From NCBI GenBank assembly GCA_020248265.1, contig JADCHX010000019.1, positions 124,001-188,000 of the forward strand: a stretch of 64,000 nt of DNA, read 5' to 3'. Below the pieces are notes generated by a model. It saw nothing but the letters and a program-made list of their open reading frames with translations. It was not told where the DNA came from and made no database searches. The position numbers were made by a program, and so were the translations under genes. Numbering within the stretch: the first letter of the stretch is position 1; each line of letters opens with the position of its first letter. Origin of the DNA: Rhodocyclaceae bacterium. Its GTDB lineage: Bacteria > Pseudomonadota > Gammaproteobacteria > Burkholderiales > CAIKXV01. Positions 16,431 through 25,974 of the stretch are shown piece by piece.

Positions 16431-16979
16431 ATGACCACGTCCGAACTGCAGGTGACAACCCTGGGAGGCGGCTGCTTCTGGTGCCTGGAGGCCGTCTTCG
16501 ACGATCTCGCGGGCGTCGAGTCGGTCGAGTCCGGCTACATGGGTGGCCATGTCGATCAGCCCACCTACGCCCAGGTCTGCGGCGCGAAGACCGGGCATGC
16601 CGAGGTCGTCCGGATCACCTTCGATCCGGCCAGGGTGACCTTCCGCGACATCCTCGCGGTGTTCTTCACCATCCATGACCCGACGACCAGGAACCGACAG
16701 GGCAATGACGTGGGCCCGCAATATCGCTCGGCGATCTTCTGCCACGGCGACGGCCAGCAGCGGGAAGCCGAGGCTTTCATCACCGAACTCACGGTAAAGC
16801 AGGTCTTCCAGGCGCCGATCATCACCGAGGTCACGCCGGCCGCACGGTTCTGGATCGCCGAGGACTACCACCAGGAGTACTTCGTGCAGCACGGGCATGA
16901 ACCCTACTGCCAGTACGTGGTGGCGCCCAAGGTCGCCAAGTTCCGAAAGGTGTTCGCCGACCGGCGCAAGACGGCCTGA
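16431..16979 (+). CDS. msrA: peptide-methionine (S)-S-oxide reductase
   Basis: A 182-residue MsrA, full length. The catalytic motif GGCFWC contains nucleophile Cys15 and Cys18, followed by GYMGGH, AEVVRITFDP, HDPTT-RNRQGNDVGPQYRS and EDYHQEYF. It reduces methionine-S-sulfoxide in oxidised proteins using thioredoxin. No MsrB is fused or adjacent. It is probably cytoplasmic because there is no signal peptide. It converges with the oxidoreductase beta-subunit gene, and a GC-rich hairpin lies between the two stops. Confidence 0.97.
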   Translation: MTTSELQVTTLGGGCFWCLEAVFDDLAGVESVESGYMGGHVDQPTYAQVCGAKTGHAEVVRITFDPARVTFRDILAVFFTIHDPTTRNRQGNDVGPQYRSAIFCHGDGQQREAEAFITELTVKQVFQAPIITEVTPAARFWIAEDYHQEYFVQHGHEPYCQYVVAPKVAKFRKVFADRRKTA

Positions 16980-17017
16980 CCCGCAGGCCCACTGGGCTGC
17001 CGCCGGTCAGGCGACCG

Positions 17018-17040
17018 CGGTGCCGGTAGCCCCGGCACCG
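17018..17040. terminator. GC-rich hairpin between convergent genes
   Basis: A perfect 9-bp stem, CGGTGCCGG paired with CCGGCACCG, with a five-base loop, between the stops of msrA and the oxidoreductase beta gene. No T-run follows on either side, so it is a candidate bidirectional stop or attenuating hairpin and not a textbook terminator. Confidence 0.4.
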
Positions 17041-17052
17041 CCAAGCCCGCCG

Positions 17053-18108
17053 CTAGCGCAGGGCGGCGTTGATCGACGCCAGCGTCGCGGCCCCCGGCGA
17101 CAGTTCCGCTGCGCCCAGCGTGAACAGGGGCGCCTCGACCGTGTTCAGGTGCTGGTGCAGGTCCTCCGGATCCGGGTCGACGTAGAGCAGCCCGGTGACT
17201 ACCTCGCCCTGCGCCGAGCGCATCTGGATCAGGTTCATCGCCTGCACCCGGTCGGTCGGATCGTAGGCGGCATCGAGTTTGCGCAACCGCATCACCGAGC
17301 CGTCATGCTGGGCGATGTCGATCGCCTCGCCCGGCGGGTAGTCGGCGGTGATCGCCTCGCGCGAGGGCCAGAAGTCGAGCCGGTTGACTGCCTCGTTGTG
17401 CTCGCGCACGAAGTCGTAGCTGCGCGTGCTGCCCGCGTGGTTGTTGAACGCGACGCACGGGCTCACGACGTCGATGAACGCAGCCCCCGGGTGCGCCATC
17501 GCCGCCTTGATCAGCGGCACCAGTTGCTGCTTGTCGCCGGAGAAGCCGCGCGCGACGAAGGTAGCGCCCAGCTGGAGCGCGAGGCTCACCATGTCGATCG
17601 GCGAGTCGGTGTTGGCCACGCCGCGCTTGGACTTCGAGCCCTGGTCGGCGGTCGCCGAGAACTGCCCCTTGGTCAGGCCGTACACGCCGTTGTTCTCGAC
17701 GATGTAGGTCATGTTGACCCCGCGCCGCATCACGTGCGCGAACTGGCCGAGGCCGATCGATGCCGAGTCGCCATCGCCGGAGACGCCCAGGTACAGCAGG
17801 TCGCCGTTGGCGAGGTTGGCGCCGGTCAGCACCGAAGGCATGCGCCCGTGCACCGTATTGAAGCCGTGCGAATTGCCCAGGAAATAGTCGGGCGTCTTCG
17901 ACGAGCAGCCGATGCCGGACAGCTTGGCGACCCGGTGCGGCTCGATGTCCAGCTCCCAGCAGGCCTGGATGATCGCCGCCGAGATCGAGTCGTGGCCACA
18001 GCCGGCACACAGCGTCGAGATCTTGCCCTCGTAGTCGCGGCGCAGGTAGCCGACACGGTTGCGCTCGAGCGAGGGGTGGTGCAGCTTCGGTTTCGCGAGA
18101 TAGGTCAT
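17053..18108 (-). CDS. 2-oxoacid:acceptor oxidoreductase, beta (TPP) subunit
   Basis: A 351-residue thiamine-diphosphate subunit of the 2-oxoglutarate/2-oxoacid:ferredoxin oxidoreductase family. Cluster-ligand cysteines are visible as Cys34 and Cys37 (CAGCGHDS) and Cys68 (GIGCSSKTPDYF), with another in SPCVAF. The TPP/Mg motif is GDGDSASIGLGQ, and ENNGVYGLTKGQ follows. It decarboxylates the 2-oxoacid and passes electrons through a 4Fe-4S cluster. It is the last of three minus-strand genes, ten bases after the alpha subunit, with GAGGAG before the ATG. Confidence 0.92.
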   Translation of the reverse strand: MTYLAKPKLHHPSLERNRVGYLRRDYEGKISTLCAGCGHDSISAAIIQACWELDIEPHRVAKLSGIGCSSKTPDYFLGNSHGFNTVHGRMPSVLTGANLANGDLLYLGVSGDGDSASIGLGQFAHVMRRGVNMTYIVENNGVYGLTKGQFSATADQGSKSKRGVANTDSPIDMVSLALQLGATFVARGFSGDKQQLVPLIKAAMAHPGAAFIDVVSPCVAFNNHAGSTRSYDFVREHNEAVNRLDFWPSREAITADYPPGEAIDIAQHDGSVMRLRKLDAAYDPTDRVQAMNLIQMRSAQGEVVTGLLYVDPDPEDLHQHLNTVEAPLFTLGAAELSPGAATLASINAALR

Positions 18109-18118
18109 GGTCTTCTCC

Positions 18119-20014
18119 TCAGGCGCGCGCAGCCGGGCTGGACGGTGCTGCCGGTGCCGGCCGGCCGCCGATCGCGCGCAGGTGGTCGCCGATCGCACGG
18201 GTGATGAAGCGCGCCGTGATCGGCGTGCCGTCGTAGTGCAGCACCCGCATCAGCTTCGCCGGGTCGGTGTCGAGCTCGTTCACCAGCAGCGTGCGCAGCT
18301 GTGCATCCCGGTTCTGCTCGACCACGAACACCAGGTCGTGCGACGCGATGAACGCGCCGACCGCATCGGCGAACGGGAAGGCCCGGATGCGCAGCAGGTC
18401 GACCTGCAGTCCCTGCGCTTCCAGTGCGACGATCGCCTCGTCCATCGCGGGCGTCGTGGAGCCGTAGTAGATCGCACCGATCCGGGTCTCCTTCGCCGCC
18501 TTTCGCTCGACCGGCGCCGGCACGATGGCGCGCGCCGAATCGAACTTGCGCAGCAGCCGCTGCACGTTGTACAGATAGTCGTGCCCGGCTTCCGAGTAGC
18601 GTGCATACGCATCGCGTGTGGTGCCGCGGGTGAAGAACGCGCCTTTCGTCGGGTGGGTACCGGGATAGGTGCGGAACGGGATGCCGTCGCCGTCGACGTC
18701 CAGGTAGCGGCCGAAATCGCGCCCGGCCTCCAGCATCTCGTTCGTCATCACCTTGCCACGGTCGTAGCCGCGCGAATCGTCCCATGCGAACGGCGCGGTC
18801 AGCCGCTGGTTCATCCCGATGTCCAGGTCGGTCATCACGAACACCGGCGTCTGCAGCCGGTCGGCGAGATCGAGCGCCTGCGCGGTCATCTCGAAGCACT
18901 CGTTCGGGTCCATCGGGAACAACAGCGGATGCTTGGTGTCGCCATGCGAGGCATAGGCACAGGCGAGCACGTCGGCCTGCTGGGTGCGTGTCGGCATGCC
19001 GGTCGACGGGCCACCGCGCTGCACGTTGACGATCGTGGCCGGAATCTCGGCGAAGTAGGCCAGGCCGATGAACTCGGTCATCAGCGAGATGCCCGGCCCC
19101 GACGTCGCGGTGAATGCACGTGCGCCGTTCCAACCGGCGCCGACCACCATGCCGATCGAAGCCAGCTCGTCCTCGGCCTGCACCACGGCATAGCGATGCC
19201 TGCCGGTCTGCGGGTCGACCCGGTACTTTGCGCAGTAAGCGAGGAAAGCCTCTGCCAGCGACGAGGACGGCGTGATCGGATACCAGGCGCAGACCGATGC
19301 GCCGCCGTACACGGCACCCAGTGCCGCAGCCGAGTTGCCGTCGATGAAGATGCGGTCGCCGACATTGTCGGCCCGTGCGACCCGGATGCCCAGCGGGCAG
19401 GCCAGGTTGTCGCGCGCCCAATCGCGCCCCAGCCGCAGCGCCTCGATGTTCGGCGCGAGCAGCTTCTCCTTGCCCTTGTACTGCTCGCCGACCAGTTTCT
19501 CGCATTCGGCCAGGTCGATGTCGAGCAGCGCGGCCAGCGCGCCCAGGCAGACCATGTTCTTCAGCAGCTGGCGCTCGCGCGGCACGCTCCAGCGCGCATT
19601 GGTCATCGCGGTCAGCGGCACGCCGATGACGTGCACGTCGTCGCGGAACTTCTCCGGCGGCAGCGGCTTGGTCGAGTCGTAGAACAGATAGCCGCCGGGC
19701 TCGATCTCCTTCAGGTCCTGGTCCCAGGTCTGCGGGTTCATCGCGACCATCATGTCGACGCCGCCGCGCCGGCCCAGCCAGCCATCCTCGGTCACGCGCA
19801 CCTCGTACCAGGTCGGCAGGCCCTGGATGTTCGACGGGAAGATGTTGCGCGGCGAGACTGGCACGCCCATGCGCAGGATCGAGCGCGCGAACAGTTCGTT
19901 GGCCGAGGCAGACCCGGAGCCGTTCACGTTGGCGAACTTGACCACCAGGTCGTTGACCGCCTCGATGCGCGGCTTCTGCTTCGCCTGCTGCAGGTTCGGC
20001 AGGATCGTATCCAT
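18119..20014 (-). CDS. 2-oxoacid:acceptor oxidoreductase, gamma-alpha fusion subunit
   Basis: A 631-residue fusion. Residues about 1-200 are the gamma domain (VVKFANVNGSGSASANELFA, FPSNIQGLPTWYEVRV), and about 215-631 the alpha pyrimidine-binding domain (CAWYPITPSSSLAEAF, EDELASIGMVVGAGWNGARA, TSGPGISLM). This is the KorA-type arrangement known from 2-oxoglutarate oxidoreductases such as that of Thauera. The acid substrate is not certain; 2-oxoglutarate is the commonest. GGAGGG precedes the ATG, and that ATG overlaps the stop of the GltD-like gene (ATGA). Confidence 0.92.
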   Translation of the reverse strand: MDTILPNLQQAKQKPRIEAVNDLVVKFANVNGSGSASANELFARSILRMGVPVSPRNIFPSNIQGLPTWYEVRVTEDGWLGRRGGVDMMVAMNPQTWDQDLKEIEPGGYLFYDSTKPLPPEKFRDDVHVIGVPLTAMTNARWSVPRERQLLKNMVCLGALAALLDIDLAECEKLVGEQYKGKEKLLAPNIEALRLGRDWARDNLACPLGIRVARADNVGDRIFIDGNSAAALGAVYGGASVCAWYPITPSSSLAEAFLAYCAKYRVDPQTGRHRYAVVQAEDELASIGMVVGAGWNGARAFTATSGPGISLMTEFIGLAYFAEIPATIVNVQRGGPSTGMPTRTQQADVLACAYASHGDTKHPLLFPMDPNECFEMTAQALDLADRLQTPVFVMTDLDIGMNQRLTAPFAWDDSRGYDRGKVMTNEMLEAGRDFGRYLDVDGDGIPFRTYPGTHPTKGAFFTRGTTRDAYARYSEAGHDYLYNVQRLLRKFDSARAIVPAPVERKAAKETRIGAIYYGSTTPAMDEAIVALEAQGLQVDLLRIRAFPFADAVGAFIASHDLVFVVEQNRDAQLRTLLVNELDTDPAKLMRVLHYDGTPITARFITRAIGDHLRAIGGRPAPAAPSSPAARA

Positions 20015-21876
20015 CAGGCGGCCCTCCGCTCGGAATCCCGCTGTGCTTCGTCGCGCCCCCGGCAGGCGGGGCCTGCGTGGGTCTTCGTATAGAGGAATTT
20101 CTGCATGTCCCACGCACCGGTCGGGCAACGCTCGGCGCACAACCCGCAGTGCAGGCAGACGTCCTCGTCCTTCACCATCGCCCGGCCGGTCTTCAGGCCC
20201 TCCTGCACGTACAGCGCCTGGGCGAGGTTGAGCGCCGGCGCGGTCAGCCGCCCGCGCAGGTCGGCCTCCTCGCCGTTGGGCGTGAAGGTGATGCAGTCCA
20301 TCGGGCAGATGTCGACGCAGGCATCGCATTCGATGCAGGCCTTGGGCGCGAACACGGTCTGCACGTCGCAGTTCAGGCAGCGCTGTGCTTCCTTGAAGGC
20401 AGTCGCCGCATCGAAGCCCAGTTCCACCTCGATGCGGATGCTGGCCAGCGCCTTCTGTGCATCGGCCCAGGGCACCTTGAAGCGGGCCTCCGGCGCCACC
20501 GCATTGTCGTAGCTCCACTCGTGGATGCCCATCTTCTGCGACATCATCGACACGCCCGGCGGCGGCCGGTCTTCCAGCGCCTCGCCTTCCAGCAGGCGGT
20601 CGATCGACACCGCTGCATCGTGACCGTGCGCGACCGCCCAGATGATGTTCTTCGGCCCGAACGCCGCGTCGCCGCCGAAGAACACCTTCGGATGCGTCGA
20701 GCGGAAGGTGACCGGATCGACCACCGGCATGCCGTGCTCGTCGAAGTCGATGCCGCAGTCGCGCTCGATCCAGGGAAAGGCGTTCTCCTGGCCGACCGCG
20801 ACCAGCACGTCGTCGCACTCGACGAACCGGTCGGGTTCCCCGGTGGGCACCAGCCGGCGGCGGCCGCGCGCATCGTATTCGGCACGCACCGCCTCGAAGG
20901 TCATGCCGACCAGCCGACCGTCGCGGTGCTCGAAGGACTTCGGCACCAGGTAGTTCAGGATCGGGATGCCTTCATGCTGGGCGTCTTCCTTCTCCCACGG
21001 GCTCGCCTTCATCTCGTCGAACCCGGAGCGTACGATGACCTTCACATCCTCGCCGCCCAGGCGGCGCGAGGTGCGGCAGCAGTCCATCGCGGTATTGCCA
21101 CCACCGAGCACGATGACACGGCGGCCGATCTTCGTGGTGTGGCCGAAAGACACCGAGGACAGCCAGTCGATGCCCAGGTGGATGTTCGCCGCCGCTTCCC
21201 GGCGGCCGGGCAGGTCGAGGTCGCGCCCGCGCGGTGCGCCGGAGCCGACGAACACCGCGTCGAAGTCCTGCGCGAGCAGGTCGCGCATCGAGCGGATCTC
21301 GGTGCCGCCACGGAACTCGACGCCAAGGTCGATCACGTAGCCGACCTCTTCGTCGATCACCGACTCCGGCAGCCGGAAGCGCGGGATCTGCGAGCGGATG
21401 AAGCCACCGGCCTTGGGATCGCGGTCGAACACCGTGACCGAGTACCCCAGCGGCGCGAGGTCGCGTGCGACGGTGAGCGAGGACGGGCCCGCGCCGACGC
21501 AGGCGATCCGGCGGCCGTTCTTCTTCGCCGCCGGCGCCGGCAGCATCGCGCGGATCGCGGCAGCGTCCTTGTGGTCGGCGGCGACACGCTTGAGCCTGCA
21601 GATCGCGACCGGCTCGGGCTTGTCCTGGTTGGCTTCCTCCACCCGTCCACGCCGGCAGGCCGGCTCGCACGGTCGATCGCAGGTGCGCCCCAGGATGCCG
21701 GGGAAAACGTTGGAATCCCAGTTGACCTTGTAGGCCTCGGTGTAGCGCCCGGCCGCAATCAGCCGGATGTATTCGGGTACGGGCGTGTGCGCGGGGCACG
21801 CGTACTGGCAATCGACAACCTTGTGGAAATACTCCGGATCACGGACATCCGTCGACTTCAATCGTCTCTCCTCCAA
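20014..21876 (-). CDS. GltD-like FAD oxidoreductase with C-terminal 2[4Fe-4S] ferredoxin domain
   Basis: A 620-residue flavoprotein. N-terminal cysteines (CQYACPAHTP, CDRPCEPACRRG) form the Fe-S helical domain of glutamate-synthase small subunits. Next are an FAD Rossmann fold (RIACVGAGPSSLTVARDLA) and an NAD(P)H fold (RRVIVLGGGNTAMDCCR). The C-terminus carries two cluster motifs, CIECDACVDICP and CLHCGLCAERCP. The GltD-like core would exchange electrons between NAD(P)H and the ferredoxin-like domain. Coupled translation with the 2-oxoacid oxidoreductase subunits suggests it is their dedicated acceptor, giving NAD(P)H or feeding low-potential electrons. Direction of flow is inference. Confidence 0.88.
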   Translation of the reverse strand: MEERRLKSTDVRDPEYFHKVVDCQYACPAHTPVPEYIRLIAAGRYTEAYKVNWDSNVFPGILGRTCDRPCEPACRRGRVEEANQDKPEPVAICRLKRVAADHKDAAAIRAMLPAPAAKKNGRRIACVGAGPSSLTVARDLAPLGYSVTVFDRDPKAGGFIRSQIPRFRLPESVIDEEVGYVIDLGVEFRGGTEIRSMRDLLAQDFDAVFVGSGAPRGRDLDLPGRREAAANIHLGIDWLSSVSFGHTTKIGRRVIVLGGGNTAMDCCRTSRRLGGEDVKVIVRSGFDEMKASPWEKEDAQHEGIPILNYLVPKSFEHRDGRLVGMTFEAVRAEYDARGRRRLVPTGEPDRFVECDDVLVAVGQENAFPWIERDCGIDFDEHGMPVVDPVTFRSTHPKVFFGGDAAFGPKNIIWAVAHGHDAAVSIDRLLEGEALEDRPPPGVSMMSQKMGIHEWSYDNAVAPEARFKVPWADAQKALASIRIEVELGFDAATAFKEAQRCLNCDVQTVFAPKACIECDACVDICPMDCITFTPNGEEADLRGRLTAPALNLAQALYVQEGLKTGRAMVKDEDVCLHCGLCAERCPTGAWDMQKFLYTKTHAGPACRGRDEAQRDSERRAA

Positions 21877-22192
21877 CGTTTCGGGCCCGCGTTCCTGCCG
21901 GCAGGCGGCGCGCGGCGCAAGGTCCCCGGTCGCCGCCGCCGTGCGGCGATCGCCAGGGATCCGTCGACTGGCGCTGTCGGTCCCCCGCAGGGCCCGCAGA
22001 CCAGTCTGTTCTGGTTATGTGCAAATCGTACTCCGACTCCGCGTCGAAGGCATCGGCAGCGCCCGGTCGGGTCACTCGCATGACCCGACCGGGCGCGCAT
22101 CGGTGGGCGGTGTGGACAAGAATCGCCGCCTGTGGCTTCATGTAACTGTAATAGACAGGACTTTCTTTCCCGCCGTTCAACCGGAGACGCCC
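21877..22192. promoter_or_regulatory. divergent intergenic region with long palindrome
   Basis: A 316-base gene-free spacer between the GltD-like gene (minus) and the Glu/Asp ABC importer (plus). It contains a perfect 16-bp inverted repeat, arms 22059-22074 and 22081-22096, with a six-base loop (CTCGCA) and the core CCCGGTCGGGTCA. No T-run follows. It could be a regulator binding site, a leader hairpin or a REP-like element. I found no recognisable riboswitch here. Confidence 0.5.
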
Positions 22193-23089
22193 TTGAAGCG
22201 ACTTGCATCGACTGCGATCGCCGCTGCGATTGCCCTTGTGTCGGCATCCGCCACTGCCCAGAACCTGACCGGCACCCTCGCCAAGATCCGCGACACCGGC
22301 ACGATCACCATCGGCCACCGCGAAGCCTCCGTCCCGTTCTCGTATCTCGACGACAAGCAGCAGGCCGTCGGCTATGCGATGGACATCTGCGCGCGGGTGG
22401 TCGATGCGATCAAGGCTGAACTCAAGCTGCCCAACCTGAAGGTCGTGCTGCAGCCGGTCACCTCGGCCAACCGCATCCCGCTGCTGCAGAACGGATCGAT
22501 CGACCTCGAGTGCGGCTCGACCACCAATTCGGTCGAACGCCAGAAGCAGGTCGCATTCGGGCCGACCTACTTCGTGATCCACGTTACCGCGGCGGTCAAG
22601 GCCAACTCCCCGATCAAGACGCTCGCCGACCTGAACGGGCGCACGATCTCGACCACCGCGGGCACCACCTCGGTGCCGCTGCTGAAGCGGTACGAGCGCA
22701 CCAGCGGCATCGACGTGAAAGAGATCTACGGCAAGGATCACTCCGAGTCGTTCCTGCTGCTGGTCGACGACCGGGTCTCCGCATTCGTGATGGACGACGT
22801 GCTGCTTGCCGGACAGATCGCCAATGCCCGCAACCCGGCCGAGTTCCGGATCATCCCGGAGTCGCTTCGCACCGAGCCCTACAGCGTGATGCTGCGCCGC
22901 GATGACGCGCCCTTCAAGGCACTGGTCGACCGCACGATCGGCGGCCTCATGAAGTCCGGCGAGATCGAGAAGCTGTACGCGAAGTGGTTCCTGAGCCCCA
23001 TCCCGCCACGCAAGGTGAACCTGAACTTCCCGGTCACTCAGGCGCTGCGCGAGGCGTTCAAGGACCCTAACGACCAGGGCGTGCAGTAG
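22193..23089 (+). CDS. gltI: amino-acid ABC transporter substrate-binding protein (Glu/Asp type)
   Basis: A 298-residue periplasmic SBP of the GltI family. The signal peptide KRLASTAIAAAIALVSASATAQ is followed by GTLAKIRDTGTITIGHREASVPFSYLD, DICARVVDAIKAEL and GSIDLECGSTTNSVERQ, the last being typical of glutamate/aspartate binders. I chose TTG at 22193 because GGAG lies six bases before it and it puts the basic signal-peptide n-region at residue 2; the only earlier in-frame ATG (MTVIDRTFF) gives no plausible signal. It heads the gltIJKL-type operon with permeases 32 bases downstream. Confidence 0.9.
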   Translation: MKRLASTAIAAAIALVSASATAQNLTGTLAKIRDTGTITIGHREASVPFSYLDDKQQAVGYAMDICARVVDAIKAELKLPNLKVVLQPVTSANRIPLLQNGSIDLECGSTTNSVERQKQVAFGPTYFVIHVTAAVKANSPIKTLADLNGRTISTTAGTTSVPLLKRYERTSGIDVKEIYGKDHSESFLLLVDDRVSAFVMDDVLLAGQIANARNPAEFRIIPESLRTEPYSVMLRRDDAPFKALVDRTIGGLMKSGEIEKLYAKWFLSPIPPRKVNLNFPVTQALREAFKDPNDQGVQ

Positions 23090-23121
23090 CAGCCAGCCGA
23101 GGGCTCCCGCAAGCGCGCGCG

Positions 23122-23859
23122 ATGGGAATCAGCCTCGACTGGTCGGTATTCCTGCAGGAACTGCCGGAAGGCGGCGTCTTCTACTGGGAGATGCTGCTTT
23201 CCGGGCTCTGGTGGACGCTCGGCGTCGCCGCCTGCGCCTGGATCATCGCGATGCTGTTCGGGTCGGTGATCGGCACGCTGCGCACCAGCGACAGCCGCAT
23301 GCTGGTGTTCCTCGGCAATGCCTGGGTAGAACTGTTCCGGAACATCCCGCTGCTGGTGCAGATGTTCCTGTGGTACTTCGTCGTGCCCGAGTTCGTCCCG
23401 CCGCTGAAGGCCTGGGTGGTCGCCGCCGAGCCTTCGCATGCGCAGTTCCTGTCGGCCACGCTCTGCCTCGGCCTGTTCACCTCCGCGCGCATCGCCGAGC
23501 AGGTGCGCGCAGGCATCCAGTCGCTGCCGCGCGGCCAGCGCCATGCGGCGCAGGCGATCGGCCTGACCACCACCCAGATGTACCGCTTCGTGCTTCTGCC
23601 GATGGCTTTCCGGATCATCATCCCGCCGCTCACCAGCGAGACGATGAACCTGATCAAGAACACGTCCATCGCGCTCACCATCGGGCTTGCCGAGCTGACG
23701 TTCCGAACGCGCGAGATGGGCGAATACACGTTCCGCTTCTTCGAGGCATTCACCGCCGCCACGCTGGTCTACATCGCGATCGCGATGACCGCCAACCGGG
23801 TGATGGCGCTGATCGAGCGGCGCACCGCCGTTCCCGGCTATATCGCCGGCGGGAAGTAG
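23122..23859 (+). CDS. gltJ: amino-acid ABC transporter permease (GltJ-like)
   Basis: A 245-residue inner-membrane permease with about five hydrophobic segments, starting around residue 25 (LLSGLWWTLGVAACAWIIA). The EAA loop, where the ATPase docks, is visible as EQVRAGIQSLPRGQRHAAQAIGLTTTQMYRFVLLPMAFR. It forms a heterodimer with the following permease to import the amino acid delivered by the periplasmic protein. The ATG is in the expected place with ten bases to the next gene and a GGGAG ribosome site there. Confidence 0.93.
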   Translation: MGISLDWSVFLQELPEGGVFYWEMLLSGLWWTLGVAACAWIIAMLFGSVIGTLRTSDSRMLVFLGNAWVELFRNIPLLVQMFLWYFVVPEFVPPLKAWVVAAEPSHAQFLSATLCLGLFTSARIAEQVRAGIQSLPRGQRHAAQAIGLTTTQMYRFVLLPMAFRIIIPPLTSETMNLIKNTSIALTIGLAELTFRTREMGEYTFRFFEAFTAATLVYIAIAMTANRVMALIERRTAVPGYIAGGK

Positions 23860-23868
23860 GGAGCGACG

Positions 23869-24552
23869 ATGGATTTCGACTGGTCGGTGATCGGCGGCTC
23901 CCTGCCCTACCTGTGGAAGGGCATGCAGTACACGCTGCATCTCACCGCGATCGCGGCACTCGGCGGGCTGTTCTTCGGCACCCTGCTGGCGCTGGCGCGG
24001 CTGTCGCCGATCAAGCCGCTGTCGATGTTCGCCGCCGGCTACGTGAACCTGATGCGTTCAATCCCGCTGGTGCTGGTGATCTTCTGGTTCTTCTTCCTGG
24101 TACCGGTGATCCTGCAGGTGGCGATGGGCTATGAGCGGCCGCCGCAGGTGGGCGCGGAACGCACCGCAATCATCACCTTCATCATGTTCGAGGCGGCGTA
24201 TTTCTGCGAAATCATGCGCGCAGGCATTCAGTCGATCCCGCGCGGGCAGATCTATGCCGCACAGGCGCTCGGCCTCAACTACAACCAGACGATGCGACTG
24301 GTGGTGCTGCCGCAGGCCTTCCGCAACATGATCCCGGTGCTGCTCACCCAGACCATCATCCTGTTCCAGGACACCTCGCTGGTCTATGTGATCTCGGCCA
24401 CCGACTTCGTCGGCGCGGCAGCCAAGATCGCGCAGCGCGACGGCCGGCTGATCGAGATGTACCTGTTCGTCGCGGTCGTCTATTTCATCATCTGCTTCAC
24501 GCTGTCGCTGGCTGTCCGGCAACTGCAGCGCAAGATCGCCGTCATCCGCTGA
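23869..24552 (+). CDS. gltK: amino-acid ABC transporter permease (GltK-like)
   Basis: A 227-residue partner permease of the His/Glu/Gln/Arg family. Membrane helices begin at [22 protein letters not shown]; the EAA loop reads [43 protein letters not shown]. The C-terminal helix [24 protein letters not shown] is normal for this subunit. GGGAG lies seven bases before the ATG. It lies between gltJ and the ATPase gene in the same operon. Confidence 0.93.
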   Translation: MDFDWSVIGGSLPYLWKGMQYTLHLTAIAALGGLFFGTLLALARLSPIKPLSMFAAGYVNLMRSIPLVLVIFWFFFLVPVILQVAMGYERPPQVGAERTAIITFIMFEAAYFCEIMRAGIQSIPRGQIYAAQALGLNYNQTMRLVVLPQAFRNMIPVLLTQTIILFQDTSLVYVISATDFVGAAAKIAQRDGRLIEMYLFVAVVYFIICFTLSLAVRQLQRKIAVIR

Positions 24553-24586
24553 TGCACCGCGCGTACGGCCCACGGAGAACCACAGC

Positions 24587-25321
24587 ATGCCGATGATCGA
24601 CATCCAGGGCATCTCGAAGTGGTATGGCAGCTTCCAGGTGCTGACCGACTGCACGACCAGCGTCGAGAAAGGCGAGGTTGTCGTGGTCTGCGGCCCGTCC
24701 GGTTCCGGCAAGTCGACCCTGATCAAGTGCGTGAACGCGCTCGAGCCCTTCCAGAAGGGCGACGTGATCGTCGACGGCATCTCCTGCGCCGACCCGAAGA
24801 CCGACCTGCCGAAGCTGCGCGCCCGCGTCGGCATGGTGTTCCAGAACTTCGAGTTGTTCCCGCACCTGTCGATCACCGAGAACCTGACCCTGGGCCAGGT
24901 GAAGGTGCTCGGTCGCCCGGCCGACGAGGCGAAGGCGCGCGGCCTGAAGCTGCTCGACCGGGTCGGCCTGATCGAACAGAAGGACAAGTTCCCCGGCCAG
25001 TTGTCCGGCGGGCAGCAGCAGCGGGTAGCCATCGCGCGTGCGCTGTCGATGGACCCGATCGCGATGCTGTTCGACGAGCCCACCTCGGCCCTCGACCCGG
25101 AGATGGTCAACGAGGTGCTGGACGTGATGGTCGAGCTGGCGCACGAAGGCATGACGATGATGGTCGTAACCCACGAAATGGGCTTCGCGCGCAAGGTCGC
25201 CGACCGGGTGATCTTCATGGACCGCGGCGAGATCGTCGAGGACGCGACGAAGGAGGCCTTCTTCGGCAGCCCGCGCTCGGAGCGGGCGCAGCATTTCCTG
25301 GCGAAGATCCTGCAGCATTGA
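24587..25321 (+). CDS. gltL: amino-acid ABC transporter ATP-binding protein (GltL-like)
   Basis: A 244-residue ATPase with Walker [11 protein letters not shown]-loop [12 protein letters not shown], signature LSGGQQQR, Walker [17 protein letters not shown] and H-loop VVTHEMGF. It energises the importer with the two preceding permeases. The stop TGA overlaps a TTG start for the next gene (TTGA), so the downstream lipoprotein-like gene is probably co-translated with the transporter. Confidence 0.95.
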   Translation: MPMIDIQGISKWYGSFQVLTDCTTSVEKGEVVVVCGPSGSGKSTLIKCVNALEPFQKGDVIVDGISCADPKTDLPKLRARVGMVFQNFELFPHLSITENLTLGQVKVLGRPADEAKARGLKLLDRVGLIEQKDKFPGQLSGGQQQRVAIARALSMDPIAMLFDEPTSALDPEMVNEVLDVMVELAHEGMTMMVVTHEMGFARKVADRVIFMDRGEIVEDATKEAFFGSPRSERAQHFLAKILQH

Positions 25322-25974
25322 AGCGCCGGCGCGCCCTCGGCTGCCTGCTGTCATCGCTCGCCGCCAGCGCGGGCTGCACCAGCCCGGGCACCGCCAACGT
25401 CGAACGCGGATTCGACCCCGCGCGGGCGGGCTCCTCCGTGGTGGTGTTCTCCGGCACGGTCACCGACGGCTTCGTGAGCGCGTTCTGGTACCAGATCGAG
25501 AGCGCGACCGGGCGCGACCGGCCGGCTGTGTCTGTTCCCGTGACCGGTGCCGGGATCGCACTCGACTGGTCCGGCGCCGGTAAGGACGGCGCCACGTTCA
25601 GCGGTCGCCTCGCCGTAGTCGAGTTGCCGGCCGGGACGCATGTGCTGCGCCGGGCGGTCGGCACGCAGGGCGGGGTGGGCTGGTTCGGTTTGCCGCTGGG
25701 CGATGCGGTGTTCCGGACCGAGCCAGGCGAGGTGCTCTACCTCGGCAGCCTCCAGGCCACGCTTTCCGCCACGGGACCTGCCCGACGCGTCGTGGCACGC
25801 ATCGACGTGGTCGACGAGCGCGGCCGGGATATTGCTATCATGCGCAAAGCGCAGGGTGCGGCGCTCGCCGATCGCGCTCGCGTCGCGCTGCTGGCTTTCA
25901 CGCAGGCGTCAGATGGCGGGTCCAGCCGACGCGAGACGACCCTCGACGAACTGAAAGGGCTGATCGGGAAATGA
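25318..25974 (+). CDS. putative lipoprotein of unknown function
   Basis: A 218-residue exported protein with no family I can name. It starts with TTG overlapping the gltL stop and has a short basic/hydrophobic leader ([24 protein letters not shown]). The Cys after ASAG is a possible lipidation site, although position -3 is Ser and not the usual Leu. The rest looks like beta strands ([58 protein letters not shown]). The stop overlaps the ATG of the next gene (ATGA). Location next to a secreted unknown and a secreted protease suggests a joint envelope function. Confidence 0.6.
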   Translation: MKRRRALGCLLSSLAASAGCTSPGTANVERGFDPARAGSSVVVFSGTVTDGFVSAFWYQIESATGRDRPAVSVPVTGAGIALDWSGAGKDGATFSGRLAVVELPAGTHVLRRAVGTQGGVGWFGLPLGDAVFRTEPGEVLYLGSLQATLSATGPARRVVARIDVVDERGRDIAIMRKAQGAALADRARVALLAFTQASDGGSSRRETTLDELKGLIGK

